The notes below the pieces were generated by a model that was not told the origin of the DNA, searched no databases, and saw only the letters and a program-made list of their open reading frames with translations. 64,000 bases of DNA, from the NCBI GenBank assembly GCA_020465985.1, contig JAANYP010000734.1, forward strand, positions 17,619 to 81,618, given 5' to 3'. Shown here one piece after another: positions 22,442-33,935 of this stretch; within the stretch, counting starts at the first letter, position 1; every line of letters begins with the position of its first letter. A program made the translations under genes and the position numbers. The stretch comes from Centrapalus pauciflorus. Lineage: Eukaryota; Streptophyta; Magnoliopsida; Asterales; Asteraceae.

Positions 22442-22446
22442 GCTTT

Positions 22447-23625
22447 CAACCGGATCCACCAAGTACCCCACTGTGGGTTAAACAACACCACAAGGGACCT
22501 GTTAAGTTAGTTACAACAATACCTCGTGTCAATAACCGTTTAAATTCATAAAACCAAACTTTATAAGTTTTGCAATATTTTTCCCATTTCGGGTCCATGT
22601 CTAAATTCCAGACCATAATTAAGTTTAAACCCAATCTCTTGTTCATACATTGTCCTTTGTATAACCCTTTGTCATTTATGTGTTGTTTATGAGTTTCATT
22701 CAAAATACTCGAGTTTAGAGAGTAGAATTCTCAATTTTAGGCATTAAACTCGAATTTGATGGGTTAGATTTGAACCACCTTCGAATCTGATGAATAGATT
22801 CGAATCCCATGGGTAGATTTGAACCCATGTTCGAGTTTAGGGATAGATTCGAACCCCCCCCCCCTTCGAATCTGATGATAGATTCGAAAACACACTCGAA
22901 TCTAGTACCAAAATCGAGTTTGTTCTTGCATTTCGACTGTGTTCTTGGCATTTTCGAGTTTGTTCATCTTACAACTTAAAAACATACATTTCTAAGCCTC
23001 AAATCACCGATATATCAAGTATGATGCCTAGTTTCGATTCTATTATGCATATACTATCATATTCTTGTAATATTTCAAGCAAAACAAGCTCCAATTCACA
23101 CAAAACAACAGATTCGAATTCTAGTTTCTTCAAAACCGAAACAACAAACTTAAAAAGGGTCGATTCTTACCTCAATCCGTACGAAATCAGAAATCCAATT
23201 GCAGATTGTTGTAGTACTCCTCGAGATCTTTCCGATGACGTATAAATCTCGATAATCGGCCGGTCGGTTTGTGAGATATCTTAGAGAGAAGTAGAGAGAA
23301 AAATTCTAGAGAGAGAAACTAGAGAGAGTGCATATGGAAAATGTATGTCTTTATCCTTTTTTATTCCCATTTTCACCATTTTGCACATTTCACCCCTCAT
23401 CTTAACTGGTTCCATAAAATACTGATTTATTCTTAATTTATCATTAATAACTTTTATAATTCATGATATTTCTTAATAATAATTCCCGAATTTCAAATTT
23501 TCTTAAAATAGCAACAAACTTTCTAAATATCCCAAATATATAATAATTGCTCAAATTTCAACTTAAATATATAATTTTCCACTTAACTAACCAAAATACA
23601 ATAAAATAAATCTGAGGATGTTATA
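22447..23625 (-). repeat. Chromovirus 3' LTR, part 2
   Basis: Continues the LTR after the solo-LTR insertion and ends ATGTTATA (the other LTR ends ATGTTACA). Small ORFs here are shadows of the repeat; the same ones occur in the other LTR. Confidence 0.93.
22709..22955. repeat. TTCGAATC-type array with C11 hairpin, left LTR copy
   Basis: About a dozen ATTCGAA/CTCGAAT/TCGAGTTT words. At 22846-22872 a perfect 8-bp inverted repeat (GATTCGAA/TTCGAATC) brackets a run of 11 C (22854-22864). The right LTR has the same at 29655-29681. Confidence 0.85.
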
Positions 23626-23661
23626 GCATGGGTTCCACCACGCTCAACTTCGTCCTCGAAG

Positions 23662-25980
23662 TTACTCAGATTCAAATAGTTGTGGATATTTTCTTAACAT
23701 TTCCGCCTTTGTCTCCCAAGTGTGATTTGCTCCTTTATGATGCTCCCAACGTACAAGCACCATTTCGATCTCTTTGCTCCTTAGTTTCTTCATCTTGGTA
23801 TCCAATACACATTCCGGCTCCTCAACATACCGGAGCCTTTCATCTACTTGCAGCTCGGTGTGGTCTGCCCAATCCTCATTTCCAGTGTTAAATGATTTCC
23901 GAAGATTCCCAACGTGAAATACTGGATGTATGCCTGACATCTCTTCTGGCAACTCCAGGCGATACGATTGATTTCCAACTTTTTCTGCTATCTTAAAGGG
24001 CCCAACAAATCTCGGAGCCAACTTGCCCCTCTTCACAAAACGAGTAACACCCCTCATGGGTGATACTTTCAAGTAAACCCAGTCATTCACTTCAAAGCTG
24101 ATAGGTTTGTGCCTCCTGTCATAATAACTCTTATGTTGGTCCTGGGCCGCCTTCATGTTCTGCCTGATCAACTGTATTTTCTTATTTGTTTCTTGAAGCA
24201 AGGCCGGCCCAGCAATTGGTGTTTCACCAGTTTCTCTCCAACAAGTAGGAGTCCTACACCTTCTCCCATACAGAGCCTCAAACGGTGCCTTCTTGATTGT
24301 TGCGTGGTAACTGTTATTGTACGAAAACTCTATCAGTGGCAGGTGATCATCCCAGTTGCCACCGAGATCTAACACACACGATCTCATCATGTCTTCCAAA
24401 GTAAGGATTGTTCGTTCAGTTTGGCCATCGGTTTGCGGACGATAGGCCGTACTCATTGCGATCCTCGTTCCGAACCCTTCTTGCAAAGCCGACCAGAAGT
24501 TCGAAGTAAATCGGCTATCTCGATCCGACACTATAGACTTAGGCACTCCATGCCTAGAAACTATCTCGTCCATATAAGTCTGAGCTAACTTTTCCAGCGA
24601 ATAACTTTCTCGAATCGGTATAAAGTGAGCTGACTTAGTTAACCGATCCACTATTACCCAAACTGCATCGTGTTGACGCCTAGTCTTCGGTAGCTTTGTA
24701 CCAAAATCCATAGTAATGTGCTCCCACTTCCATTCCGGAATGAGAAGCGGTTGCATACTGCCGTATGGTTGCTGATGTTCGGCTTTCACCAGCCGACAAG
24801 TTCTACATCTTTCCACGTACTGGCCTATGTCCTTCTTCAATCCCGGCCACCAAAAGTCTGCTTTTAAGTCGTTGTACATCTTTGTGCTCCCGGGATGTAC
24901 AGAAAATTTTGATTGATGCGCTTCTTCGACGATCACATTCCTCATACCACCATATTTCGGCACCCAAATTCTTCCGTACACACCTTTTAAACCAGACTCG
25001 CTCGTTTCCATATTCTTTAGTTGTATCCTAACATCCTCAGCACCAATATTCTCATCTTTCAAGGCTTCCTCCTGAGCGGCCTTGACATCATTAATTATTG
25101 TGGAGGTCAGCATTGTAGACGTCATCACATAATCCTTAGCATAAGCTTTTCGGCTCAAGGCATCGGCTACCACATTAGCCTTTCCGGGATGGTACAGTAT
25201 CTCACAATCGTAGTCCTTTATAAGTTCCATCGAACGTCTCTGCCTCATATTGAGCTCCTTCTGACTAAAAATGTACTTCAAACTCTTATGGTCCGTGTAA
25301 AGTTGACACTTAGTACCGTACAGATAGTGTCTCCATAACTTCAATGCAAACATGACTGCGGTCAATTCCAGATCACGAGTCGAATAATTCTTCTCATGCT
25401 GCTTCAATTGTCTTGAAGCATATGCGATAACCTTTCCACGCTGCATCAGTACAGCGCCTAACCCCAGTCTCGAGGCATCCGTATATACTACAAAATCCTC
25501 ATTGCCCTCTGGTAGAGCAAGTATCGGAGCTTCACTTAATGTCTTCTTCAGAACCTCAAATGCCTCCTGCTGCACAGTTTCCCATACAAACGGTGCATTC
25601 TTCTTTGTTAATGCAGTCAAAGGAACTGCAATCTTAGAAAAGTCCTTTATGAATCTCCTATAGTATCCTGCCAACCCCAGAAAACTCCTAACTTCGGTAG
25701 CTGAACGAGGCGGCTCCCAGTTCTTTATTGCTTCAACTTTGGCTGGATCCACAGAAATCCCAGCCCCCGAAATCACATGCCCTAGAAACTGTATCTGTGG
25801 CAGCCAAAACTCACATTTCGAAAATTTGGTGTACAACCTTTCTTTCCTCAACAAATCTAATAGTTCCCTTAGATGTTCAGCATGCTCAGCCTCAGACTTA
25901 GAGTATACTAAAATATCGTCAATGAACACAATCACCGACTTATCCAACATTGGTCTACAAACCCTATTCATCAAGTCCAT
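23662..25980 (-). pseudogene. pol: Chromovirus pol: RT (C-terminal half), RNase H, integrase, chromodomain
   Basis: A 772-residue open frame starting inside RT. RT motif FIDDILVYS at residues 19-27; RNase H from VVYTDASRLGLG (about 164) to DALSRKA; integrase HHCC zinc finger H355...H362...C393xxC396; catalytic D425, D486 and E522 (ITMDF, SDRDSRF, TDGQTER) all present; GPY-like region; C-terminal chromodomain ending TWETKAEMLRKYPQLF. The product would copy RNA to DNA and integrate it, with the chromodomain guiding it to chromatin. The frame itself has no internal stop. It is separated from the upstream ORF only by a one-base loss near 25985, so it is not expressed as part of a full polyprotein. 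Confidence 0.95.
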
Positions 25981-28208
25981 AAAGACAGCCGGGCATTGGT
26001 TAACCCGAAAGGCATAACCAAAAACTCATAATGCCCATAGCGCGTCCTAAATGCTGTCTTAGGCACATCCTCTTCTCGTACTTTCAATTGATGGTACCCC
26101 GACCTCAAATCTATTTTGGAGAACACGCTCGCCCCATGTAACTGATCAAATAAATCATCTATCCGTGGCAACGGATACTTGTTCTTAATCGTCAACTTAT
26201 TCAGCTCCCGGTAGTCAATGCACATTCGCATTGTGCCATCTTTCTTCTTCACAAACAATACCGGAGCTCCCCACGGCGATGAACTCGGCCGAATGAAGCC
26301 CTTGTCCAACAACTCTTGAAGTTGCGTCATCATTTCTTTCATCTTAGTTGGGGCAAGGCGATAAGGAGAACGAGCTACCGGTGCAGCTCCGGGGATCAGA
26401 TCAATTCGAAACTCAACTTGTCTCTCAGGCGGCACGCCAGACAAGTCTTCCGGAAACACATCCGGGAGTTGTGAAACAACCGGCACATCGGCCAAAGTTC
26501 TTTTCTCTGCCTTAGCATCAATCGCATATGCTAAGTATGCATCACATCCCTTTGCAACAAGCTTTCGAGCTTTTGCAATAGTCAGCAAACACAAATCCCC
26601 ACTTCTCCTATCCCCATATATACATATCTCACGCCCCTCCGGAGTAGTTATCATTCGGCTCTTACACACTATATGGGCTTCATTCTCGATCAACCAGTCC
26701 ATCCCGACTATCACGTCAAACTCGCTGAACTCTATAGGAATCAGATCTAGATTGAAGACTACATCTTCAATCACTAACGTGCAGTTACGGTATACGTGAT
26801 CTACCTTGACTAGAGTGTTACTAGCAGTTTCTATGTCAAGAACAGCAGATAATCTAGATAGTGGCATGGCAAGTTTTTGTGCAAACATAGTAGAAACAAA
26901 CGATCTATTGGCACCCGAATCAAATAAAACTCGTGCTGGCATAGAATTAACTATGAACGTACCCGTAATGACCTCCGGATTTTCCCTTGCCTCCTCTGCA
27001 GTTATCTGAAAAGCACGAGCCGGTGCCCTCTGTGACTGACCCCGGCGGTTAACTGAACCACCACTCGAACCTCCCGACGATCGCGTTGATGATGGGGCAG
27101 CAGCTGCTGGAGCATTCTTTCTACAGTTTCTACTATAGTGACCCCACACCCCACACTTATAGCAAGCATCACCCTTCCTTGGGCAATCATTCTGAAAATG
27201 TCCCAATTCCCCACAGCAAAAGCAAGCGCGTCCGTTAGTGCACTTGCCAAAATGTTCCAAATGACACTTGTTGCAATACTGCGGCTCGGTGTTAATGGAG
27301 TATGCACGTGCACGACCGCGATCAGATGAACCAGACTGTCGGCGATACGACTGCTGAGGTGAGTACTGTGAAGACCGGGAAGATCCCGAGTATCCTCCTT
27401 CCCGTTGGCGCTTCGGCGGTGACAGCTGTGTTGGGTTAGTGGAAGCAGCAGCGGACCCAATGGAATAACCCGACATGATCAGAATCTGCTCTACATTTCT
27501 GGCAGCCTCAAGTAAGCCAGCAAATGTAGGGTAGCGGACGTTGCTCATAACCCTTCTTATCTCAATATCCAGACCAGCCTCGAACCTGGTCACCTTCCTT
27601 TCTTCAGTATCCACCTGATGAGGCGCAAACAGACTCAGCCTCGTGAACTCCACAGCATATTGGGACACAATCTTAGTCCCTTGCATCAGTGCCATAAACT
27701 TCGCTTCCAACCTCCGGCGCTCATGAACTGGACAGTATTGCTGAGTGAATAGGTCCTTGAACTCAGCCCAAGTCATAACAGAAACCTTTTCTTGTGTAAA
27801 CGCATTCACCATAGCGTTCCACCACATGATCGCATCATTCGTGAACATAGCAGTAGCATAACGAACCATGTCCTTCTCAGCACAATCGCTGATTCGGAAT
27901 GATCGTTCAGTTGCTGTTATCCATTCAAGTGCGGCAACAGCATCTCCTAGTCCATTAAACTCCACGGCCCCATTTCCTTTGAAATCCTTGAAACGACAAC
28001 CTTTGGGCTTGTTAGACGACCCAGTGTTGTCATCTCGTTCCTCATTGTTACCCCCTTCTTTTTCTTTGTTCTTCCTCTTATCCTCTCTTCTCTTAGCATC
28101 GGCCTTATCTCGAGCCCGAAACTGATCTTGTATCATCTTATTCTGCTCAGCCATCATGGCTAGCATCATCTCTCTGGCTTCTTCGGGTGTCATTCCTCCT
28201 CCAGACAT
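25971..28208 (-). pseudogene. gag-pol: Chromovirus gag, protease and N-terminal RT
   Basis: A 745-residue frame from MSGGGMTPEEAREMMLAMM. Basic/acidic N terminus; gag capsid-like domain, about 80-245 (EWITATERSF, WAEFKDLFTQQY); zinc knuckles CFCCGELGHFQNDC and CYKCGVWGHYSRNC, about 329-361, preceded by a CNKCHLEHFGKC element; aspartic protease DSGANRSF at 430; RT from about 610 (FVKKKDGTMRMCIDYRELNK, FSKIDLRSGYHQ, FLVMPFGLTNA). The frame runs out just after LTNA because a C run on the minus strand (near 25985) is one base short, and it ends at TAA 25971. All motifs up to that point are intact. ATG 28208 follows the leader directly. Confidence 0.95.
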
Positions 28209-28409
28209 GTTCTGAAAATATAAACATATAACTTGTTTAATAACATGTCATCAATTTAAAGACACCACTAATTTGTCCCGTATGATAGTCAATCTCTTAT
28301 AATTACTAGATCATAACCTATCTTAGTTCAGATCATTACCTAAACCACTACATATCATTACCTAATGTTTGAGATCAAGACCTCACGGACACTTGAATCT
28401 CAAACTACT
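28209..28409 (-). other. Chromovirus leader
   Basis: Untranslated 200-bp leader between PBS and gag. AT-rich, no motif seen. Confidence 0.7.
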
Positions 28410-28421
28410 GCTCTGATACCA
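28410..28421 (-). promoter_or_regulatory. Primer binding site, initiator tRNA-Met
   Basis: GCTCTGATACCA on the + strand (TGGTATCAGAGC on the element's strand), five bases from the 5' LTR. Confidence 0.9.
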
Positions 28422-28426
28422 TCTCG

Positions 28427-30438
28427 TGTGACACCCTTGCCACAACAACCACCATTTACAAAACACCCAGGATTCAATCACCAACATATAAATACATAAT
28501 GACCTGATAACCTAAATTAAGTGCGGAAGCATTTAAAATACATAAATAAAGTAGTGCAACAGTGTCAAACACCCTACGGTGCTACAAGGTACCATATCTA
28601 AGTCTACACACCCAGATAAATTATTACAACATCCAGAATATATTACAACATTGCCTCAAATCATGATTACCGAATAAGTAGTTTCAAGATCTTCCAAATC
28701 TTCCCAAATGACCTAACTAGAAGGTCCGGCAGTAGACTTCCCTTTTCCTGTAAAAATAGAGCAACTGAGGTATAAGCAAAGGCTTAGTGAATACAAAGAT
28801 TACGCATTATATAAATTTTTATGAAACCCAAGGATAACACAGATGACCAACATCGGATATCCTCTTCGTACACAAAGTACGGACCAGAGCCGCAGCCCCT
28901 TCGAGCCCAAAGATCGGCATTTAAACATACCATCTGAGACAAACGTACGATCGGGGATGACATACTGCCTACCGGGCCTAGGAGGGATCAGCTCCAGGTC
29001 ATATAGCACAGTAACATCAGAGTAATCGATGCGACCCACCGGTCCATCACTAGATGCACAACAATCGAAAGGACATGCAACAAGTAAGAATGTGCATCTA
29101 AATCTACGCAAGTTAGTAGAATTCCAAACAAATCATGAAGCAACAGGTCTCAGCAGGCAAAGCTTAACTTAAAACAGATATAAACATGCGAAATCTACTG
29201 TACTCACAGTGGGTGCGTAATTAATGTTAACCAATATTATTTCTCCTCGGGCTTTCAACTGGATCCACCAAGTACCCCAATGTGGGTTAAACAACACCAC
29301 AAGGGACCTGTTAAGTTAGTTACAACAATACCTCGTGTCAATAACCGTTTAAATTCATAAAACCAAACTTTATAAGTTTTGCAATATTTTTCCCATTTCG
29401 GGTCCATGTCTAAATTCCAGACCATAATTAAGTTTAAACCCAATCTCTTGTTCATACATTGTCCTTTGTATAACCCTTTGTCAATTATGTGTTGTTTATG
29501 AGTTTCATTCAAAATACTCGAGTTTAGAGAGTAGAATTCTTAATTTTAGGCATTAAACTCGAATTTGATGGGTTAGATTTGAACCACCTTCGAATCTGAT
29601 GAATAGATTCGAATCCCATGGGTAGATTCGAAACCATGTTCGAGTTTAGGGATAGATTCGAACCCCCCCCCCCTTCGAATCTGATGATAGATTCGAAAAC
29701 ACACTCGAATCTAGTACCAAAATCGAGTTTCTTCTTGCATTTTGACTGTGTTCTTGGCATTTTCGAGTTTGTTCATCTTACAACTTAAAAACATACATTT
29801 CTAAGCCTCAAATCACCGATATATCAAGTATGATGCCTAGTTTCGATTCTATTATGCATATAGTATCATATTCTTGTAATATTTCAAGCAAAACAAGCTC
29901 CAATTCACATAAAACAACAGATTCGAATTCTAGTTTCTTCAAAACCGAAACAACAAACTTAAAAAGGGTCGATTCTTACCTCAATCCGTACGAAATCAGA
30001 AATCCAATTGCAGATTGTTGTAGTACTCCTCGAGATCTTTCCGATGACGTATAAATCTCGATAATCGGCCGGTCGGTTTGTGAGATATCTTAGAGAGAAG
30101 TAGAGAGAAAAATTCTAGAGAGAGAAACTAGAGAGAGAGAGTGCATATGGAAAATGTATGTCTTTATCCTTTTTTATTCTCATTTTCACCATTTTGCACA
30201 TTTCACCACTCATCTTAACTGGTTCCATAAAATACTGATTTATTCTTAATTTATCATTAATAACTTTTATAATTCATAATATTCCTTAATAATAATTCCC
30301 GAATTTGAAATTTTCTTAAAATAGCAACAAACTTTCTAAATATCCCAAATACATAATAATTGCTCAAATTTCAACTTAAATATATAATTTTCCACTTAAC
30401 TAACCAAAATACAATAAAATAAATCCAAGGATGTTACA
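28427..30438 (-). repeat. Chromovirus 5' LTR
   Basis: 2012 bp, TGTGACACCC to GATGTTACA, about 98.5% like the other LTR by eye. Flanked by TTATT. Contains the TTCGAATC array and C11 hairpin at 29517-29770. Confidence 0.95.
29517..29770. repeat. TTCGAATC-type array with C11 hairpin, right LTR copy
   Basis: Same array as 22709-22955. The perfect GATTCGAA/TTCGAATC arms flank C11 at 29663-29673. Confidence 0.85.
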
Positions 30439-31775
30439 TTATTATTAGTAATTTTTTTGATTTTCGCTAAAATTATTTATTACGATTTTTATCTTTCGTA
30501 AAGAATTAAAAAAAATTATTTTTACATTTTATTACGATTATATATTTATGGTTATATCCTATACGATTATTCATTTACGATTATACAATTTTTTTTTAAC
30601 TTTAGACGTTTTTCTATCTATTAATTTTAACAACGAAACATTTACATTTTCAAATTAAAAATGTTAAAGTATTTTCTTTTTTACTTTTTTTTACCTAAAT
30701 AAATAATGGCAAACCGTTTTGAGTTAATATTTTTGATAGAATAAACGATAACATATCTGATTTTGCATTTAATGATTTGGAAATAATGATGAATCATTTG
30801 AATATTTAAAATCTGAATCATTTTTTTTCATTTTTTAAAAATTTTAGTTTATAAAATCCGAACGATTTGTTATTTTTTCCGAATCCTTAAACTGAAAATT
30901 CAAAATTCCCTATTGTTTATTCCACCGAAAAATTAAAACTCGAAATGGTTTGTGGTTTTTTAAAAATCCAAATGCTTCGTCATTTTTTTCAAATTATTAA
31001 GTTGAAAAACAAGATGTTTAATCGTTTATTTCACTGAGTTAATATAAACTCAGGATGGTTCATCATTTTTAAATAATCCAAACGAGTTTTAAAATTTTGA
31101 AAGCATTAAATTGATGGTTAGAGTGTGATTCATCACTTATTCATTTGGAATTTTAAAATCAAAATGATACTTCGTTTAATTAAGAAAATCATCGTGATTT
31201 TTAGAAAGATGACTCATTCCGAGTTTTGATTTTCCTAATTGAATAAACGACGGGAAATTCTGATTTTTCAATTTAATGATTCAGAGAAAATGACGAATCA
31301 TTTGTATTTCTGAAACTCAACTTTTTAAATCATTAAGAAAAAATGACTCGGATTTTAAAAACTTGTCTGATTCTTCATTTTTTCCGAATCATCAAATGCA
31401 AATTCAGAATGTTTTGTCGTTTATTCTATCGAAAAAATTAAAAACTCAGAACAATTTGTTGTTCTTTTATTTCAATAAAAAAATTATAAAAAAGAAATAC
31501 TTCATTGCTTTTTTACGAACATCTCATTGAAAATTGAAATGTTTCGTTGCTTAAATTAAAAAATAAAATAAACGAATACAATTATAGAAATCGTATACCA
31601 TGTAATCATGACTAAATACTCACATAATATATAGCCATAAATAAGTAATCATAATAAAATAGAAAAATATTAATAGTTTACGAAAAATAAAATCCTAATA
31701 AATACATTTTAATGAAAATTAAAAAAAATTATTAATAATATAATAAATAAATTATAAAAGTAATAAACGGTCCTT
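30439..31775. mobile_element. Foldback (long imperfect palindrome), probable non-autonomous DNA transposon
   Basis: The left half (30444 to about 31105) is the inverted, diverged copy of the right half (about 31140-31775). For example, 30539-30575 (CGATTATATATTTATGGTTATAT) pairs with the complement of 31637-31670; 30725-30780 (GATAGAATAAACGAT...) pairs with 31380-31440; 30950-31075 pairs with 31200-31320. The arm continues left of the chromovirus insertion to about 18365. No ORF. Whether it is a Foldback, MULE or other type cannot be said, because the ends and target duplication are not resolved. Confidence 0.55.
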
Positions 31776-32024
31776 AGAGGGAAAAAGGCGAAAATGTTTT
31801 CTTCTCTTATTGTCAAAGTTATCGGATGTTAGTTAGGGGGACTATTTGTATGAAACGTTTGTGTTTTTGGTACTTCTGATGTAATAAAAACGGTTGAGGG
31901 ATAAAATCGTAATAATTTATACGATATTGTTGTGCACGAGGAAAAGTGTTTTTTTATGAATGATGATAAAATATATTTGGATAATGTAAGTTGTTTGAAG
32001 CAAAAAAATCCCTTTTGTAAATAA
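31776..32024. other. AT-rich spacer
   Basis: No ORF or repeat recognised. It contains CAAAGTTAT and GGTCCTTAGAGGG phrases resembling the inverted left flank near 18290-18370, so the foldback may extend a little into it. Confidence 0.4.
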
Positions 32025-33005
32025 CTAGTGTCATGATTGCCCGCATGTTGCTGCGGGTATCCATCATGAATATGTATTTTTTATCGCTTAAGATAAACTA
32101 TGATGTTAAGAAATTGAAATATGTTTAATGATGACAACCACGTCTGTGTATTTAAGCATTAGTGGGCTACATGTTTTTTTACGAATTTGGTTTGACTCAA
32201 TTGATGATGTCTAAAGTATATTACTTTTATTATAGGGTTTTATATGAACAAAACAACATTTTTCATGTATTAGTGGGCTACATGTTTTTTTTACGAATTT
32301 TCATGATGTCTCTCCATGTTATTTTTTTAATAAAGTTCTTAGCTTATTGTTTTCTTTCTGGTTTTCAAAAAGAATTTGTTTTTCTTTTCATAATCAATCC
32401 TGTATTTTCCACAAAGAAACAACATGTTTTCACTTTTTTTCCATGAAAAGCCCTCAAACTTAATGATTTTTTTGGCAAAAAAGAAAATTTATGAAAATCA
32501 CAAATAAATAAATAACTTGAGAATTTTATTGGTAAAAAATAACACGGAGAGGGTATACCGCGAAAACATAAAAAAAAACATGTTGCTTTTTATTTCATAT
32601 TAAACCTCTTTTCTTACACAAAAATTATGAATGACAAAAGTTGATGTTTTATATGCATCTTGTGAGACAAAAGTAAAAACCAAAAAACAAATTAAACAAA
32701 ATGAATCACAGTTATTTAATTATTCAAGTTGAGGTGGAGGCACAAAATTTCAATATTTAAATATTTAATCAATATTTAATCAAATATATAAGTGTAGATG
32801 TTTTTATTGTATTCAGTTTTTGTTTCTAAATGATTAAAAATGTTAATATTTTTATTATATTTTTATATTTATATTTTTATTAAAATAAGGTGTTGTTAAT
32901 AAGTTTTCAATTAGAAGGGTCAAAAGTATAAACAATGACAAAATATGTATTTTAATTAAAGTTAATAGATATGTGACCAATTTTGAATTTAAATATTAAT
33001 AATAA
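32025..33005 (-). mobile_element. Helitron-like element, 3' end at 32025 (5' end unresolved)
   Basis: On the minus strand, a GC-rich hairpin (arms CCCGCA 32040-32045 and TGCGGG 32052-32057) lies 11 bases before CTAG followed by T, the standard Helitron 3' terminus (hairpin, short spacer, CTRR, host T). The surrounding DNA is AT-rich and non-coding, as in non-autonomous Helitrons. The 5' TC end was not identified, so the right limit is a guess set by the next similar hairpin. Short ORFs (32162-32446) are T-rich and unconvincing. Confidence 0.45.
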
Positions 33006-33529
33006 CGAGTTATTGACAACCGCGCGTTGCTGCGGGGTCTAAAATATTAATTACAAAATAAATATAAAAATAAATAAAAATAATTTTCAAACAATTCAAA
33101 CGAATAGTGAAATTGAAAAGCTGATATTTTAAAAAGCAAGACAAATGATACTGTTAGTTGGTTCTTATGATTGACTTTCTAGATTTTGCAATGCTAAAAT
33201 TACAAACAATGTCTTATTAAATCGGATCGGACCCAGAATTAACAAATTAAATATTCATTACCATAATATGAAAATTTGACATTGATTAGGTTTAATCGTC
33301 AATTTAATTTATTGGGTTTACGATCAAATCAAAAAAATTTATAACGGTAATGTCTCCAATACATCGATTAGGGTTTGTCAACGTTATAATAGTAATGTTT
33401 AGTGTTATACATGATCATATTTAATAAAAATCTAATATTATATAGTTACATTTTAATTATAAAACAATTACATTAGAATTTTGAATCGTACAATTGAATA
33501 ATAAAGTTTTTTTCATACAATTAAACATA
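33006..33529 (-). mobile_element. Second Helitron-like 3' end (mutated terminus)
   Basis: At 33006-33037 the + strand reads CGAGTTATTGACAACCGCGC, then GTTGCTGCGGGG. The layout is as at 32025: hairpin CCGC...GCGG, about 10-base spacer, then CTCG on the minus strand where CTAG is expected, next to host TTATT. The shared GTTGCTGCGGG core links the two. Rightward extent unknown. Confidence 0.35.
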
Positions 33530-33935
33530 ACATAATAGTTTCAAAAGACAACTCCAAACATAAGTACAATTAAAATCATAATTTTAAGTGTCTAAGAAAA
33601 TATTGTAATAATAAATATTTAAAGAGTACGAAACGAAAATTTATAAAAATAAAAGAGCTAAATAAAATAAAACACTAAGATAATGGTGTATTATGAAAAT
33701 TTTAAATTTAAAATTAAAAAAAAACATGGTTGGCTAATCCCATTTGATAAACAAAATTAAATAGTTTTAAAAAACAACTTCAAGCATAAGTATAACTAAA
33801 ATGATAAGTTTAAGTGTGTAAGAAAATGTTGTAATAATAAATGTTAGAAGAGGACTAAACGAAAATTTAATAAATTAAAAGGGCTAAATAAAAGATAACA
33901 CTAAGATAAGGGTGTGTTTGAAAATTTTTAATTAA
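33530..33935. repeat. Direct duplication, about 190 bp, offset 226 bp
   Basis: 33530-33710 and about 33755-33935 align (TAAGTGTcTAAGAAAAT-TTGTAATAATAAAT, then ACGAAAATTTA, AAGAGCTAAATAAA and ACACTAAGATAA blocks) with roughly 80% identity by eye. Non-coding. Confidence 0.65.

Larger units (their letters stand above)
18411..30438 (-). mobile_element. Full-length Ty3/gypsy chromovirus with TTATT target duplication
   Basis: LTRs of about 2.01 kb at 18411-23625 (after removing a nested 3.2-kb insertion) and 28427-30438, both TGTGACACCC...; about 30 differences by eye (roughly 1.5%). Flanks 18406-18410 and 30439-30443 are both TTATT. On the minus strand: 5' LTR, initiator-Met PBS (28421-28410), gag-pol in two overlapping ORFs (28208-23662) broken by one frameshift, 3' LTR. 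The C-terminal chromodomain places it in the chromoviruses, most like Tekay/Del (inference). It is the least decayed autonomous-type element in the window. Confidence 0.95.

Noticed and set aside
22709..22955. TTCGAA arrays as heat-shock elements as in ONSEN
   Set aside because: Heat-shock elements need nTTCnnGAAn spacing. Here TTC and GAA abut without the two-base gap.
32162..32446. 94-residue F/Y/L-rich ORF as a membrane protein
   Set aside because: T-rich sequence gives hydrophobic codons by chance. A direct repeat of GTGGGCTACATGTTTTTT explains its recurring MFF; no homology recognised.
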